This document shows, piece by piece, positions 15,796-23,520 of a stretch of 36,746 nt of DNA (its first letter is position 1; each line of letters opens with the position of its first letter). A program made the translations under genes and the position numbers. The notes below the pieces were generated by a model. That model was not told the DNA's origin and searched no databases. It saw nothing but the letters and a program-made list of their open reading frames with translations. The stretch comes from an uncultured Alphaproteobacteria bacterium (GTDB lineage Bacteria; Pseudomonadota; Alphaproteobacteria; Parvibaculales; Parvibaculaceae): positions 1 to 36,746 of the forward strand of contig CAISYL010000247.1 in the NCBI GenBank assembly GCA_903889655.1, read 5' to 3'.

Positions 15796-16584
15796 ATGAG
15801 CGACCGCTTGCTGATGAACGAGATGAGCTGGACGACCTACAAGGAGCGGATCGACAAGGGGGCGTTGATCATCCTGCCGGTCGGCGCCACGGAACAGCAT
15901 GGGCCGCATCTGCCGATGGGCACCGATGCGATGCTGTCGACGGCCGTTGCGCTCGACGTTGCGAAGAAAATCGATGCCATCGTCGCGCCTGTCGTCGCCT
16001 TCGGTTACAAGTCGCAGCCGAAAATGGGCGGCGGCAATCATTTCTGCGGCACGACCAGTCTCGACGCCGACACGCTGGCCCATGTCCTGCGCGACGTCAT
16101 CAAGGAATTCGCGCGCCACGGCGTGCGGAAGATGGCGCTCATCAACGGGCATTACGAGAACATGATGTTCACCATCGAGGGCATCGATCTCGCGCTGCGT
16201 GAACTGCGTTATGACGGCATCAAGGATTTCGAGGTGCTGCGTCTCGAATATTGGGATTTCACGACGCAGGAGACGCTCGACAAGGTCTTCCCGGAAGGCT
16301 TCCCGGGCTATGCGCTCGAACATGCCGCCGTGATGGAGACATCGCTGATGCTTCATCATTTCCCGCATCTCGTCGACGAGAGCGCTATTCCGACCGACGA
16401 CATGGCGCATTTCCCGGCCTACGACATGTATCCGACGCGTACGGGATGGGTGCCCTGTTCCGGCGTGCTTTCGCCCGCAAAGGGTGCGGATGCGGCCAAG
16501 GGCGTGTTGCTGGCCGGCGACTACGCCAAAGGCGTTACCGAGGCGATCCTCAAGGAATTCCCGAACGTAAAGGTGAAGGGATGA
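15796..16584 (+). CDS. Creatininase (creatinine amidohydrolase) family protein
   Basis: A 262-residue metal-dependent amidohydrolase. The family signature GATEQHGPHLPMGTD (30-44) and NGHYEN (117-122) place Glu33, His35, Asp44, His119 and Glu121 one position before the metal ligands recalled for Pseudomonas putida creatininase (34, 36, 45, 120, 122). GYKSQ-x-K-x-GGGNHF, EGIDLALRELRY and YWDF also match that enzyme from memory, and the length is nearly identical. The substrate-capping Trp174 region (FLGWDIEH) reads FPGYALEH here, so the ligand may differ. Creatininase opens the creatinine ring to creatine. ATG 15796 is chosen because AAAGGAG (15781-15787) is correctly spaced; 15790 and 15787 are too close. 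The stop overlaps the DUF1989 gene by ATGA. Confidence 0.88.
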   Translation: MSDRLLMNEMSWTTYKERIDKGALIILPVGATEQHGPHLPMGTDAMLSTAVALDVAKKIDAIVAPVVAFGYKSQPKMGGGNHFCGTTSLDADTLAHVLRDVIKEFARHGVRKMALINGHYENMMFTIEGIDLALRELRYDGIKDFEVLRLEYWDFTTQETLDKVFPEGFPGYALEHAAVMETSLMLHHFPHLVDESAIPTDDMAHFPAYDMYPTRTGWVPCSGVLSPAKGADAAKGVLLAGDYAKGVTEAILKEFPNVKVKG

Positions 16585-17183
16585 ACGCCGTCGCAGAAGA
16601 AACAAGGCACCGCGTGCCGCCGCGCAGTGGCAAGGCGGTCCGCCTGAAGGCGGGGCAGTCGATCCGCATCATTAATACGCATGGCCATCAGGTCGTCGAT
16701 ACCTGGGCCTTCAATGCGCATGATCTTACCGAGTTCCTGTCGATGGAGCACATGCGTGCCGCCATCGACCGGGTCATTCCAAAGCCCGGCGACAAGCTCG
16801 TCACCAACCACCGGCGTCCGATCCTGACGCTTGTCGAGGACACATCACCCGGCGTCCACGACACGTTGATCGCAGCCTGCGACATCTATCGGTATCAGGG
16901 TCTCGGTGTCGAAACCTATCACGACAATTGCCAGGACAATCTGAAGGCCGGCCTTGCCGAGCTCGGACTGACGCCGCCCGAGACGCCGTCGCCATTCAAT
17001 CTCTGGATGAACATTCCCTTTGCCAATGGCGAGATCGGCTGGGAGAAGCCGGTTTCGAAGCCCGGCGATTATGTTGTTCTGAAGGCCGAAATGGACTGCA
17101 TCGTCGCGATGTCGGCCTGCCCACAGGACATCATCTGCATCAATGACGGAGCGCCGACAGAGGCGCATTACGAGGTTTTCTGA
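16581..17183 (+). CDS. DUF1989 (urea carboxylase-associated) family protein
   Basis: A 200-residue protein of the DUF1989 family, once called urea carboxylase-associated. Visible signatures are SPGVHDTLIAACD (89-101), YHDNCQDN (113-120) and SACPQDIICINDG (178-190), with conserved Cys100, Cys117 and Cys180. Two members, CgdA and CgdB, are known to form carboxyguanidine deiminase, so the family can remove nitrogen from guanidine-type groups. Here there is a single copy and no adjacent guanidine/urea carboxylase. It lies directly between creatininase and a DDAH-fold enzyme, coupled by ATGA and TGATG. A deiminase role on a guanidino intermediate is a reasonable inference, not shown by sequence. 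Confidence 0.85.
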   Translation: MNAVAEETRHRVPPRSGKAVRLKAGQSIRIINTHGHQVVDTWAFNAHDLTEFLSMEHMRAAIDRVIPKPGDKLVTNHRRPILTLVEDTSPGVHDTLIAACDIYRYQGLGVETYHDNCQDNLKAGLAELGLTPPETPSPFNLWMNIPFANGEIGWEKPVSKPGDYVVLKAEMDCIVAMSACPQDIICINDGAPTEAHYEVF

Positions 17184-18055
17184 TGAGTTCTCCTTCGATC
17201 CCCTGGGGCGTCGATTCCGAAACGGGCGTGCTGCGTCACGTCCTTCTCGGCGCCCCGGATTTCTTTGAATGGCGGCCCGTGAGTGCGGTGGCGCGGCAGA
17301 CGCTGGCGCTGGATCTCAAATTCGACGTGCAGACCGCGATCTCCCAGCATCGCGAGATGGTCGATGCCTATGAGAGCGCCGGCGTCACCTGTCATTGGCT
17401 CGAGGCGAAGCCGGAACTCAAATACAGCGTCTTCGCACGCGACTCGAGTTTTATGACGCCGTTCGGCGCCGTCGTGACGATGATGCAGACGAAGTTTCGC
17501 CGGGGCGATTATTCGCTGGTGCTGAAATTCTATCAGGATCACGGCATTCCGATCTGGAACATGGTGACCGCGGGCCATTTCGAAGGCGGCGATTTCATGG
17601 TCGTCGAACCCGGTTTCGTGCTGTGCGGTTATGGCGGCGAGCGTTCGGAAAAGGAAGGCGCCGAGCAGGTCGTCTCATGGTTCCGCGCCGAGGGCTGGGA
17701 AGCGCATGCCGTGCCGTTTCCTCCCTATTTCGTCCATCTCGACGTTTCGGTCGGCTTCATCGCGCCGAAGCTCGTCGCGGTCTGCGAGGACGCTCACCAG
17801 CCCTGGTTCATCGAGTTGCTGCGCGGGCGCGGATACGAAATTCTTCCGGTCTCCTACAAGGACGCCATGAAGCTCGGCTGCAATCTGGTCAGCCTCGGCG
17901 ACGATCGCGTTCTTTCGACGGCGGAGAATGTCGATCTCAACGCGCGCATGAGGGCGCATGGGATCGAGGTCTTCGCACCCGATCTTTCGATGTACACGCT
18001 GGGCGGAGGCGGCCCACACTGCCTCTGTCAGTCCTTGAAGCGGGATCCGCTATGA
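17183..18055 (+). CDS. DDAH / arginine-deiminase-fold guanidine-modifying enzyme
   Basis: A 290-residue enzyme of the amidinotransferase/dimethylarginine dimethylaminohydrolase superfamily. The motifs occur in order: FARDSSF (84-90), HFEGGDF (132-138), VHLDVSV (184-190) with His185, and GGGPHCLC (274-281/282) with nucleophile Cys280. These are the residues of the Cys-His-carboxylate guanidine hydrolases. Family members convert a guanidino group to a ureido group, or transfer the amidino group, through a covalent Cys intermediate. Placed between a DUF1989 protein and an N-carbamoyl-amino-acid hydrolase, it could convert a guanidino acid to an N-carbamoyl acid. It starts in TGATG with the previous stop and ends in ATGA with the next start. 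The true substrate, perhaps creatine-like rather than methylarginine, is unknown. Confidence 0.9.
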   Translation: MSSPSIPWGVDSETGVLRHVLLGAPDFFEWRPVSAVARQTLALDLKFDVQTAISQHREMVDAYESAGVTCHWLEAKPELKYSVFARDSSFMTPFGAVVTMMQTKFRRGDYSLVLKFYQDHGIPIWNMVTAGHFEGGDFMVVEPGFVLCGYGGERSEKEGAEQVVSWFRAEGWEAHAVPFPPYFVHLDVSVGFIAPKLVAVCEDAHQPWFIELLRGRGYEILPVSYKDAMKLGCNLVSLGDDRVLSTAENVDLNARMRAHGIEVFAPDLSMYTLGGGGPHCLCQSLKRDPL

Positions 18056-19326
18056 ACGAGACCAGTCCTTCCGTCACCAACCTCTCGGTCAATGGCGGCC
18101 GGTTGTGGCAGAGCCTGATGGAAATCGGAGAGATCGGCGCGACGCCCAAGGGCGGTGTCTGCCGGCTCGCACTGTCGGACGAGGACCGGCAGGGTCGCGA
18201 TCTTTTCATCCGCTGGTGCGAGGAGGTGGGTTGCACGATCCGCATCGACCGGATGGGCAATATCTTCGCGCGCCGCGCCGGCCTCGACAATTCTCTGCCG
18301 CCGATCATGACCGGCAGCCATCTCGACACAGTGCCGACGGGCGGAAAGTTCGACGGCATTCTGGGTGTCATGGCCGGGCTTGAAGTGCTGCGGACGCTGC
18401 ACGATCTCGACTATGTGACGCGAGCGCCGGTGGAAGTCGCCGTGTGGACCAACGAGGAAGGTTCGCGCTTCTCGCCTGCCATGGTTTCGTCGGGGGTCTT
18501 CGCGGGCGCGATCCCGATGGAGACGGCCAAGGCGCGGACCGACAAGGATGGAAAGACGCTCGGCGAGGAGCTGAAGCGCATCGGCTATGAAGGCGAGGAT
18601 GAAGTGGGCGGGCGCCCGGTCTCGGCCTTCTTCGAGCTTCACATCGAGCAGGGTCCCGTTCTCGAGGCGGAGAAGAAGACGATCGGCGTGGTGACCGGCG
18701 TGCAGGCGTTTCGCTGGTATGAATTGAAACTCGTCGGCCAGGATGCGCATGCCGGCACGACGCCGATGGAAGCGCGGCGCGATGCGCTGCTCGGCGCCGC
18801 CGATATCATTCGCGAGGTTGATCGTATTGCACGCGATGCCGGGCCACTCGGTCGGGGGACGGTCGGGTTCCTGACCGCGGCGCCCAATGGCCGCAACGTC
18901 ATCACCGGCGAGGTCTTTATGTGCGTCGACCTTCGCCATCCGGACGATGCCGTTCTCGTCGAGATGGGAAAGACCTTGGCGAACGCAGCGGCCAAGATCG
19001 CCGCCGACCACCGCCTTGCGCTCGACTTCAGGGAGATCGTTCATACGCCGGCGGTCGAGTTCGATGTGGTGTGCATCGGGATGGTCCGCGCAGCGGCGGA
19101 GAAGCGCGGGCTCCCGCATCGCGACATCATTTCCGGGGCCGGCCACGACGCCGTCTATATGGCGCGCGTCGCACCGACCTCGATGATCTTCGTTCCCTGC
19201 AAGGACGGGCTCAGTCACAACGAGGCGGAGTGGGCGACGCCGGAAGATTGCGCCGCCGGTTGCGCCGTTCTCCTCGACGCGCTGCTCTCCTTCGACGCGA
19301 CCCTTGCGGCCGCGCCGAAGGCATAG
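18052..19326 (+). CDS. M20-family N-carbamoyl-L-amino-acid hydrolase / allantoate amidohydrolase-like
   Basis: A 424-residue dinuclear metal amidohydrolase of the M20/HyuC-AllC family. Metal-site motifs: GSHLDTVPTGGKFDGILGV (88-106; His90, Asp101), TNEEGSRF (133-140; Glu135/136), FELHIEQGPVLE (194-205; His197) and GLSHNEAEW near the C-terminus (His). GQDAHAGTTPM marks the dimerisation domain. Members split a ureido group from N-carbamoyl amino acids or allantoate, giving ammonia, CO2 and the amine. As the last gene of the operon it would release the final ureido nitrogen and carbon from the compound handled upstream. ATG 18052 overlaps the preceding stop by ATGA; a longer open frame upstream lies inside the DDAH-like gene and was not used. 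Confidence 0.92.
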   Translation: MNETSPSVTNLSVNGGRLWQSLMEIGEIGATPKGGVCRLALSDEDRQGRDLFIRWCEEVGCTIRIDRMGNIFARRAGLDNSLPPIMTGSHLDTVPTGGKFDGILGVMAGLEVLRTLHDLDYVTRAPVEVAVWTNEEGSRFSPAMVSSGVFAGAIPMETAKARTDKDGKTLGEELKRIGYEGEDEVGGRPVSAFFELHIEQGPVLEAEKKTIGVVTGVQAFRWYELKLVGQDAHAGTTPMEARRDALLGAADIIREVDRIARDAGPLGRGTVGFLTAAPNGRNVITGEVFMCVDLRHPDDAVLVEMGKTLANAAAKIAADHRLALDFREIVHTPAVEFDVVCIGMVRAAAEKRGLPHRDIISGAGHDAVYMARVAPTSMIFVPCKDGLSHNEAEWATPEDCAAGCAVLLDALLSFDATLAAAPKA

Positions 19327-19332
19327 CTCACG

Positions 19333-20463
19333 TCAGAGCAGCATATCCGCAAGGATGCGGCGATGATGCGCCGCATCGCCGAACTGGGCTTCGCACCAGA
19401 TGCCGCGGCGGCGATAGAGCTGCGCGTCGCAATCATAGGTGAAGCCGAAACCGCCGTGAAACTGGATCGCGCGGTCGGAGGCGAAGGCGAGCGCGTCGCT
19501 CGACTGCGCCTTGGCCATGCGAACCGCGATCTCGCCATCCTCCCCTTCGCCGATCGCCGTCGCGGCGAAATAGAGGTGGGAGCGTGCCGCTTCCATGGCG
19601 AGAAGGGCATCGACCGTCGGGTGTTTCAGCGCCTGATAGGAGCCGATATATTTCTCGAACTGCTTGCGCGACTTCAGATATTCGACCGTGACGTCGATGA
19701 CGCCGCTTGCGCCGCCGCAAGCCTCGGCGGAAAGGAGGAGGCACGCCGCCTGCTCCAGATGCGCGAGCGTAGCACCGGCCTTCGCCGGATCGAGAAGAGC
19801 GGCGGCTGGGACAGTGACACCGTCGAGCTTCAGCCGATAAGAACGCCGCGTCTCGTCGATGACGATCTCACGTTCTATCTTCGCGGCGCCGAGTGCTGTC
19901 TTGTCGAGAAGCACGAGAGCGGGTCTGCCGTCCAGTGAGGCCGAAACGACGGCGAGATCGGCGGAAGCCGCATCCGTCACAAAAGTCTTGATGCCGGAAA
20001 GGGCAAGCTTGTTGCCCTGCCGCGCGGCCTTGCAGGTCAGGTTCGCAAGGTTCCAGTCGCCATGCGGCTCCGTCAGCGCGAGGGCACCGATGGCGCCTCC
20101 GCAAATCTTTGGTAGCCACTCATTCTTTTGAGCCTGCGTGCCGCCCTTGAGAAGGGCCTGTGCAACCAGCGTCGTCGAGACGAGCGGCGCGCCGGCGAGG
20201 GCGCGGCCCATCGGCTCGACGATCGTCACGACCTCGGCAAGGCCGAGGCCGCTGCCGCCGAATTCCTCCGGCACGGCAACGCCGAGCCAGCCGAGCGCGG
20301 CCATTTCGTCCCACACGCCTTTATCGAAATCCTCGGGCGCCGCGATACGGGCACGGATGCGATCGGCGGGGAACTTGTCGAGGCAGAAACTGGTCGCGAC
20401 TTCGAGCAGCTGCTCCTGCTCATCGCTGAACTGGATGGTCGGTCGTTTGTTTGTGTCCAACAT
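19333..20463 (-). CDS. Acyl-CoA dehydrogenase, probable non-catalytic-type partner subunit
   Basis: A 376-residue acyl-CoA dehydrogenase-fold protein, last gene of the atu-like operon. Recognisable parts are the N-terminal helical domain (VPEEFGGSGLGL), a beta domain (LALTEPHGDWNL) and the C-terminal helical domain (SRKQFEKYIGSYQALKH, IQFHGGFGFTYDCDAQLYRRR). Many related small ACADs have Glu in the GGxGFTxE stretch; here it is Asp344. The usual FER-type catalytic base is not evident either. Such degenerate subunits pair with a catalytic neighbour in alpha2beta2 steroid/terpenoid ACADs, so the next gene upstream is the likely partner. ATG 20463 with GAGG upstream is chosen over GTG 20478. It ends 6 bp from the convergent M20 gene. 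Confidence 0.9.
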   Translation of the reverse strand: MLDTNKRPTIQFSDEQEQLLEVATSFCLDKFPADRIRARIAAPEDFDKGVWDEMAALGWLGVAVPEEFGGSGLGLAEVVTIVEPMGRALAGAPLVSTTLVAQALLKGGTQAQKNEWLPKICGGAIGALALTEPHGDWNLANLTCKAARQGNKLALSGIKTFVTDAASADLAVVSASLDGRPALVLLDKTALGAAKIEREIVIDETRRSYRLKLDGVTVPAAALLDPAKAGATLAHLEQAACLLLSAEACGGASGVIDVTVEYLKSRKQFEKYIGSYQALKHPTVDALLAMEAARSHLYFAATAIGEGEDGEIAVRMAKAQSSDALAFASDRAIQFHGGFGFTYDCDAQLYRRRGIWCEAQFGDAAHHRRILADMLL

Positions 20464-20478
20464 GGTTTCACGCCTCAC

Positions 20479-21684
20479 TTAGCTTTTCGGCAGGCCGAGA
20501 ACGCGCTCGCCAATGATGTTGTGCTGAATTTCGGATGTGCCGCCGCCGATGGTCGCGGAGAAGGCGTTGAAGTAGGAGCGCTGCCAGAGGCCGCGGTCGT
20601 AGGCGAGATCGTCGCCGACGTAATAGGCGGCGTTCGCGCCCTGCAGCGAGAGCGCGAACTGGTTCAGGCGACGCTGATATTCGCTGCCGACAAGCTTTGC
20701 CGACATCGGGATCGAGAAGGGCCGCTCCGAGGTCAGCGCCTTTATCTTCGCGCGGGCCGAGTTCAGCGATTGCGCGCGTTCTTCCATGATGAACTGGACC
20801 AGCCTGTCGCGGATCTGCGGATCCTCGATGGCCGGCCGCCCGTTGCGCTGCGCGGTACGGGCCAGCGCCACGACTTCGGCGACTTCCTTACTCATCATCG
20901 AATGGCCGCCGGCCTGCCCGCCGACCGCGCCGCGCTCGAAGGCGAGCGTCGCCATCGCGACCTGCCAGCCGCCGCCTTCCTTGCCGATGAGGCAGGTGTC
21001 GGAAATGCGGGCGTCGGTGAAAAAGGTCTGGTTAAAGCCGTATTCGCCGGTGAGCTTCCTGATCGGCACGACCTCGATCCCCGGAATGCGCATCGGGATC
21101 AGGAAGAAACTCAGGCCTTCATATTTGTTGTTGGTATTGGCGTTCGAGCGCGCAAGCAGGATCATGTATTTCGCGTGCTTGCCGAGGCTCGTCCAGATCT
21201 TGCTGCCGTTGAGCACGAACTCGTTGCCGTCGCGCGTTGCCTTCAGCTGCGCATTGCCGAGGTCGGAGCCGTGGTCGGGCTCGGAGAAGCCCTGGCACCA
21301 GATGTCGTCGGCGCTCAGGATGCCCGGGATATAGGCTTTCTTCTGCTCTTCTGTGCCCATGTTGAGGATCAGCGGGCCGGCCCAGTTGAGGCCGATCGTG
21401 TTCGTCATGAAGGGCACCTTCTGGCGCACCATCTCGCGCGTCACGATGTCCTGCAGCGCCTGCGGCTTGCCGCCGCCGCCATATTCCTTCGGCCAGGCCA
21501 TGCCGAGATAGCCGGCCTCATAGACTTTCCGCTGCCAGTCGCGCAGGAAATAGAACTGATCGTCAGTGCCGACCTCCATGAAGGATTGCGGCAGCAGAAA
21601 TCCCGGATCGGTGGGCTTGTTCTCGTCGAACCAGGCCCGGACTTCCGTGCGGAATTCGTCGAGCTCCTGTTTACTCAGGCTCAT
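20479..21684 (-). CDS. Acyl-CoA dehydrogenase, catalytic-type partner subunit
   Basis: A 401-residue acyl-CoA dehydrogenase. Features: AWPKEYGGGG (63-72), CQGFSEPDHGSDLGN (130-144) for flavin and substrate contact, SKIWTSLGKHAKYM, and LAFERGAVGG with Glu250 in the position used as catalytic base by isovaleryl-CoA and FadE26-type dehydrogenases. The C-terminal IGGGTSEIQHNIIGERVLGLPKS is typical. The start ATG 21684 has a strong GAGAGGGA ribosome binding site; a longer frame to 21765 would overlap the upstream dehydrogenase. The gene sits 15 bp before the degenerate partner gene. Together they may form an alpha2beta2 enzyme introducing a double bond in a branched or terpenoid acyl-CoA, as AtuD does for citronellyl-CoA. 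The substrate is inferred. Confidence 0.92.
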   Translation of the reverse strand: MSLSKQELDEFRTEVRAWFDENKPTDPGFLLPQSFMEVGTDDQFYFLRDWQRKVYEAGYLGMAWPKEYGGGGKPQALQDIVTREMVRQKVPFMTNTIGLNWAGPLILNMGTEEQKKAYIPGILSADDIWCQGFSEPDHGSDLGNAQLKATRDGNEFVLNGSKIWTSLGKHAKYMILLARSNANTNNKYEGLSFFLIPMRIPGIEVVPIRKLTGEYGFNQTFFTDARISDTCLIGKEGGGWQVAMATLAFERGAVGGQAGGHSMMSKEVAEVVALARTAQRNGRPAIEDPQIRDRLVQFIMEERAQSLNSARAKIKALTSERPFSIPMSAKLVGSEYQRRLNQFALSLQGANAAYYVGDDLAYDRGLWQRSYFNAFSATIGGGTSEIQHNIIGERVLGLPKS

Positions 21685-21700
21685 TCGTCGTCCCTCTCTT

Positions 21701-22891
21701 TCAAATTCCGAGCTGACGGGCGGCGAGATCGCGCATGATCTCCTCCGAACCGCCGCCGATTGCATTGACGCGCACCTCGCGGTAGATGCGTTCCACCCGG
21801 CAGCCCCGCATATAGCTCGCGCCGCCCATGATCTGCATGGCCTCGCGGGCGCAGAGTTCCATCGTCAGCGTCGCCTGGACCTTCAGCAGCGAAAGGTCCG
21901 CGACGGGTGTTTCGCCCGCCTTCACGCGGACCACGCATTGCTCCAGATAGGCCTGCGTGGCGGCGATGTGGCGCGCCATTTCCGCGAATTTGTGCCGGAT
22001 CACCTGATGGTCGCCGAGCCGCTTTCCGAATGTTTCGCGGCTGCGGGCCCAGGCGAGCGCATCTTCGAAGCAGACGCGGGCATGCGCGACTGCGCTTGCG
22101 GCAAGGCCGATACGCTCATTGTTGAAGTTGAGCATGATGCCGATGAAGCCGTTGTTTTCCTCGCCGATCCGGTTCTCGACCGGCACGCGCACATCGTCGA
22201 AATAAAGCGCCGCCGTATCGGAGGACCACCAGCCCTGTTTCTTCAGGGGCGTGCGCGTGAAGCCCGGCATATCGCGTTCGAGGAGAAGCAGCGAAATGCC
22301 CTTGGCGCCCGGACCGCCGGTCCGCACCGCGACCGTGTAGTAGTCGGCGCGCATGCCGCCGGTGATGAAAATCTTCGAACCGTTGACGATGTAGTGGTCG
22401 CCGTCGCGCACGGCGCGGGTCTTGAGATTGGCTACGTCCGATCCGCCGGATGGTTCCGTGATGCCGAGCGCGTGGATTTTCTCGCCGGCGAGAACCTGCG
22501 GTGCGACCCGGCGCTTCATCGCCTCCGATCCGATGGCGAGCACTGGCGGCAAGCCGATGCCATGCACCATCAGGCTCGCATTGATGCCGCCCGCACCAAG
22601 CCGGGCAAGCTCCTCGGCGGTGACGATCGAATACATCGGATCGTTGACCGGCGTGCCGCCATATTCTTCCGGGAAACCGAGGCCGATCAGGCCGATTTCG
22701 GCGGCCTTCCTGTAAAGTTCGCGCGGAAACTCACCAGCTTCTTCCCATTCGTCGACATGCGGCATCATCTCCGTCTCGACGAACTTCCGGAGCGTCGCGC
22801 GCCAGGCCCGATGGTCGTCGGTATAGAGCGGGCCCATATAGCGATGGTCGAAATCGACGGGGCTCTGACCGTCGGAGAATTTTGCCGACAT
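21701..22891 (-). CDS. Acyl-CoA dehydrogenase (isovaleryl/citronellyl-CoA type)
   Basis: A 396-residue FAD acyl-CoA dehydrogenase, third in this operon. Motifs: GLGFPEEYGGTPV (70-82), ALGITEPSGGSDVANLKTRA (141-160), KIFITGG (173-179), NNERIGLAAS (257-266) with Glu259 as the likely base of the isovaleryl type, and the C-terminal REVRVNAIGGGSEEIMRDLAARQ. It is a complete, apparently self-sufficient homotetramer-type enzyme, unlike the paired genes downstream. It could be the AtuD/LiuA-equivalent acting on citronellyl-CoA or a related beta-methyl acyl-CoA. A GGAGAAA ribosome binding site precedes the ATG, and 16 bp separate it from the GST gene upstream. Confidence 0.93.
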   Translation of the reverse strand: MSAKFSDGQSPVDFDHRYMGPLYTDDHRAWRATLRKFVETEMMPHVDEWEEAGEFPRELYRKAAEIGLIGLGFPEEYGGTPVNDPMYSIVTAEELARLGAGGINASLMVHGIGLPPVLAIGSEAMKRRVAPQVLAGEKIHALGITEPSGGSDVANLKTRAVRDGDHYIVNGSKIFITGGMRADYYTVAVRTGGPGAKGISLLLLERDMPGFTRTPLKKQGWWSSDTAALYFDDVRVPVENRIGEENNGFIGIMLNFNNERIGLAASAVAHARVCFEDALAWARSRETFGKRLGDHQVIRHKFAEMARHIAATQAYLEQCVVRVKAGETPVADLSLLKVQATLTMELCAREAMQIMGGASYMRGCRVERIYREVRVNAIGGGSEEIMRDLAARQLGI

Positions 22892-22907
22892 TCCGTTTTT
22901 CTCCGCG

Positions 22908-23519
22908 TCAGAGTGCGACGGCGCGCTGGAAAGCGGGCCGCGCGCTCAGTCGTTGGTAATAGGCTTCCGTATTCGGCTTGAAGCCGGGACGAAGACCGAG
23001 CGTCTCGGCGAGATAGAGCGCATAGCCGATGCAGATGTCGGCAATCGTGAAACGTCCGGCGCAGAGGAATTCGCGCTCGCCCGTTGCCCGCTCGACGCTC
23101 TTCAGCCGCGAGAAGAACCATTGCGTATAGTCGTCGACGGCCTGCTTCAGTCTGCGCTCTTCGGGTTCGAGCTGCGTGTAGCGCAGCACGATCGTTTGAG
23201 GGAAGGTCAGCGTTGCGTCGCTGCGGTGCAGCCAGTTGAGGTAGAGGCCGTAGTCCTTGTCCTTCGGCGTCAAGCCGAGATCGGAAGGGCCGTGGCAATC
23301 GACGAGATACTGGCAGATCGCCGCCGATTCCGTCATCGTCAAGTCGCCTTCGGTCATCGTGGGCACCGTGCCGAGCGGGTTGATGTCGAGATAGCCCTCG
23401 TGGAGAACGCGCGGCGGAAATTTCATCGACACGAGCTCATAGGGAATGCCCATTTCCTCGAGCGTCCAGAGTGGCCTGACCGAGCGTGCCGTCTTGCAAT
23501 GATAAAGCTTTATCGTCAT
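22908..23519 (-). CDS. Glutathione S-transferase family protein
   Basis: A 203-residue cytosolic GST. The thioredoxin-like N-terminal domain reads MTIKLYHCKTARSVRPLWTL, with NPLGTVPTM supplying the cis-Pro loop and MTESAAICQYL the glutathione-binding Glu-Ser. An all-helical C-terminal domain follows from about residue 90 (FTIADICIGYALYL). Its role in an acyl-CoA carboxylase operon is unclear; it could conjugate or isomerise a reactive unsaturated intermediate. Its start lies 1 bp after the carboxylase alpha gene stop, with GGAG inside that gene's end, so it is coupled to it. No GST belongs to the classical Pseudomonas atu set, so this is a local addition. Confidence 0.92.
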   Translation of the reverse strand: MTIKLYHCKTARSVRPLWTLEEMGIPYELVSMKFPPRVLHEGYLDINPLGTVPTMTEGDLTMTESAAICQYLVDCHGPSDLGLTPKDKDYGLYLNWLHRSDATLTFPQTIVLRYTQLEPEERRLKQAVDDYTQWFFSRLKSVERATGEREFLCAGRFTIADICIGYALYLAETLGLRPGFKPNTEAYYQRLSARPAFQRAVAL

Positions 23520-23520
23520 C

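Noticed and set aside
17395-18051. Long upstream extension of the M20 hydrolase frame
   Set aside because: It lies entirely within the DDAH-like gene in another frame; the ATGA-coupled start at 18052 fits the family length.
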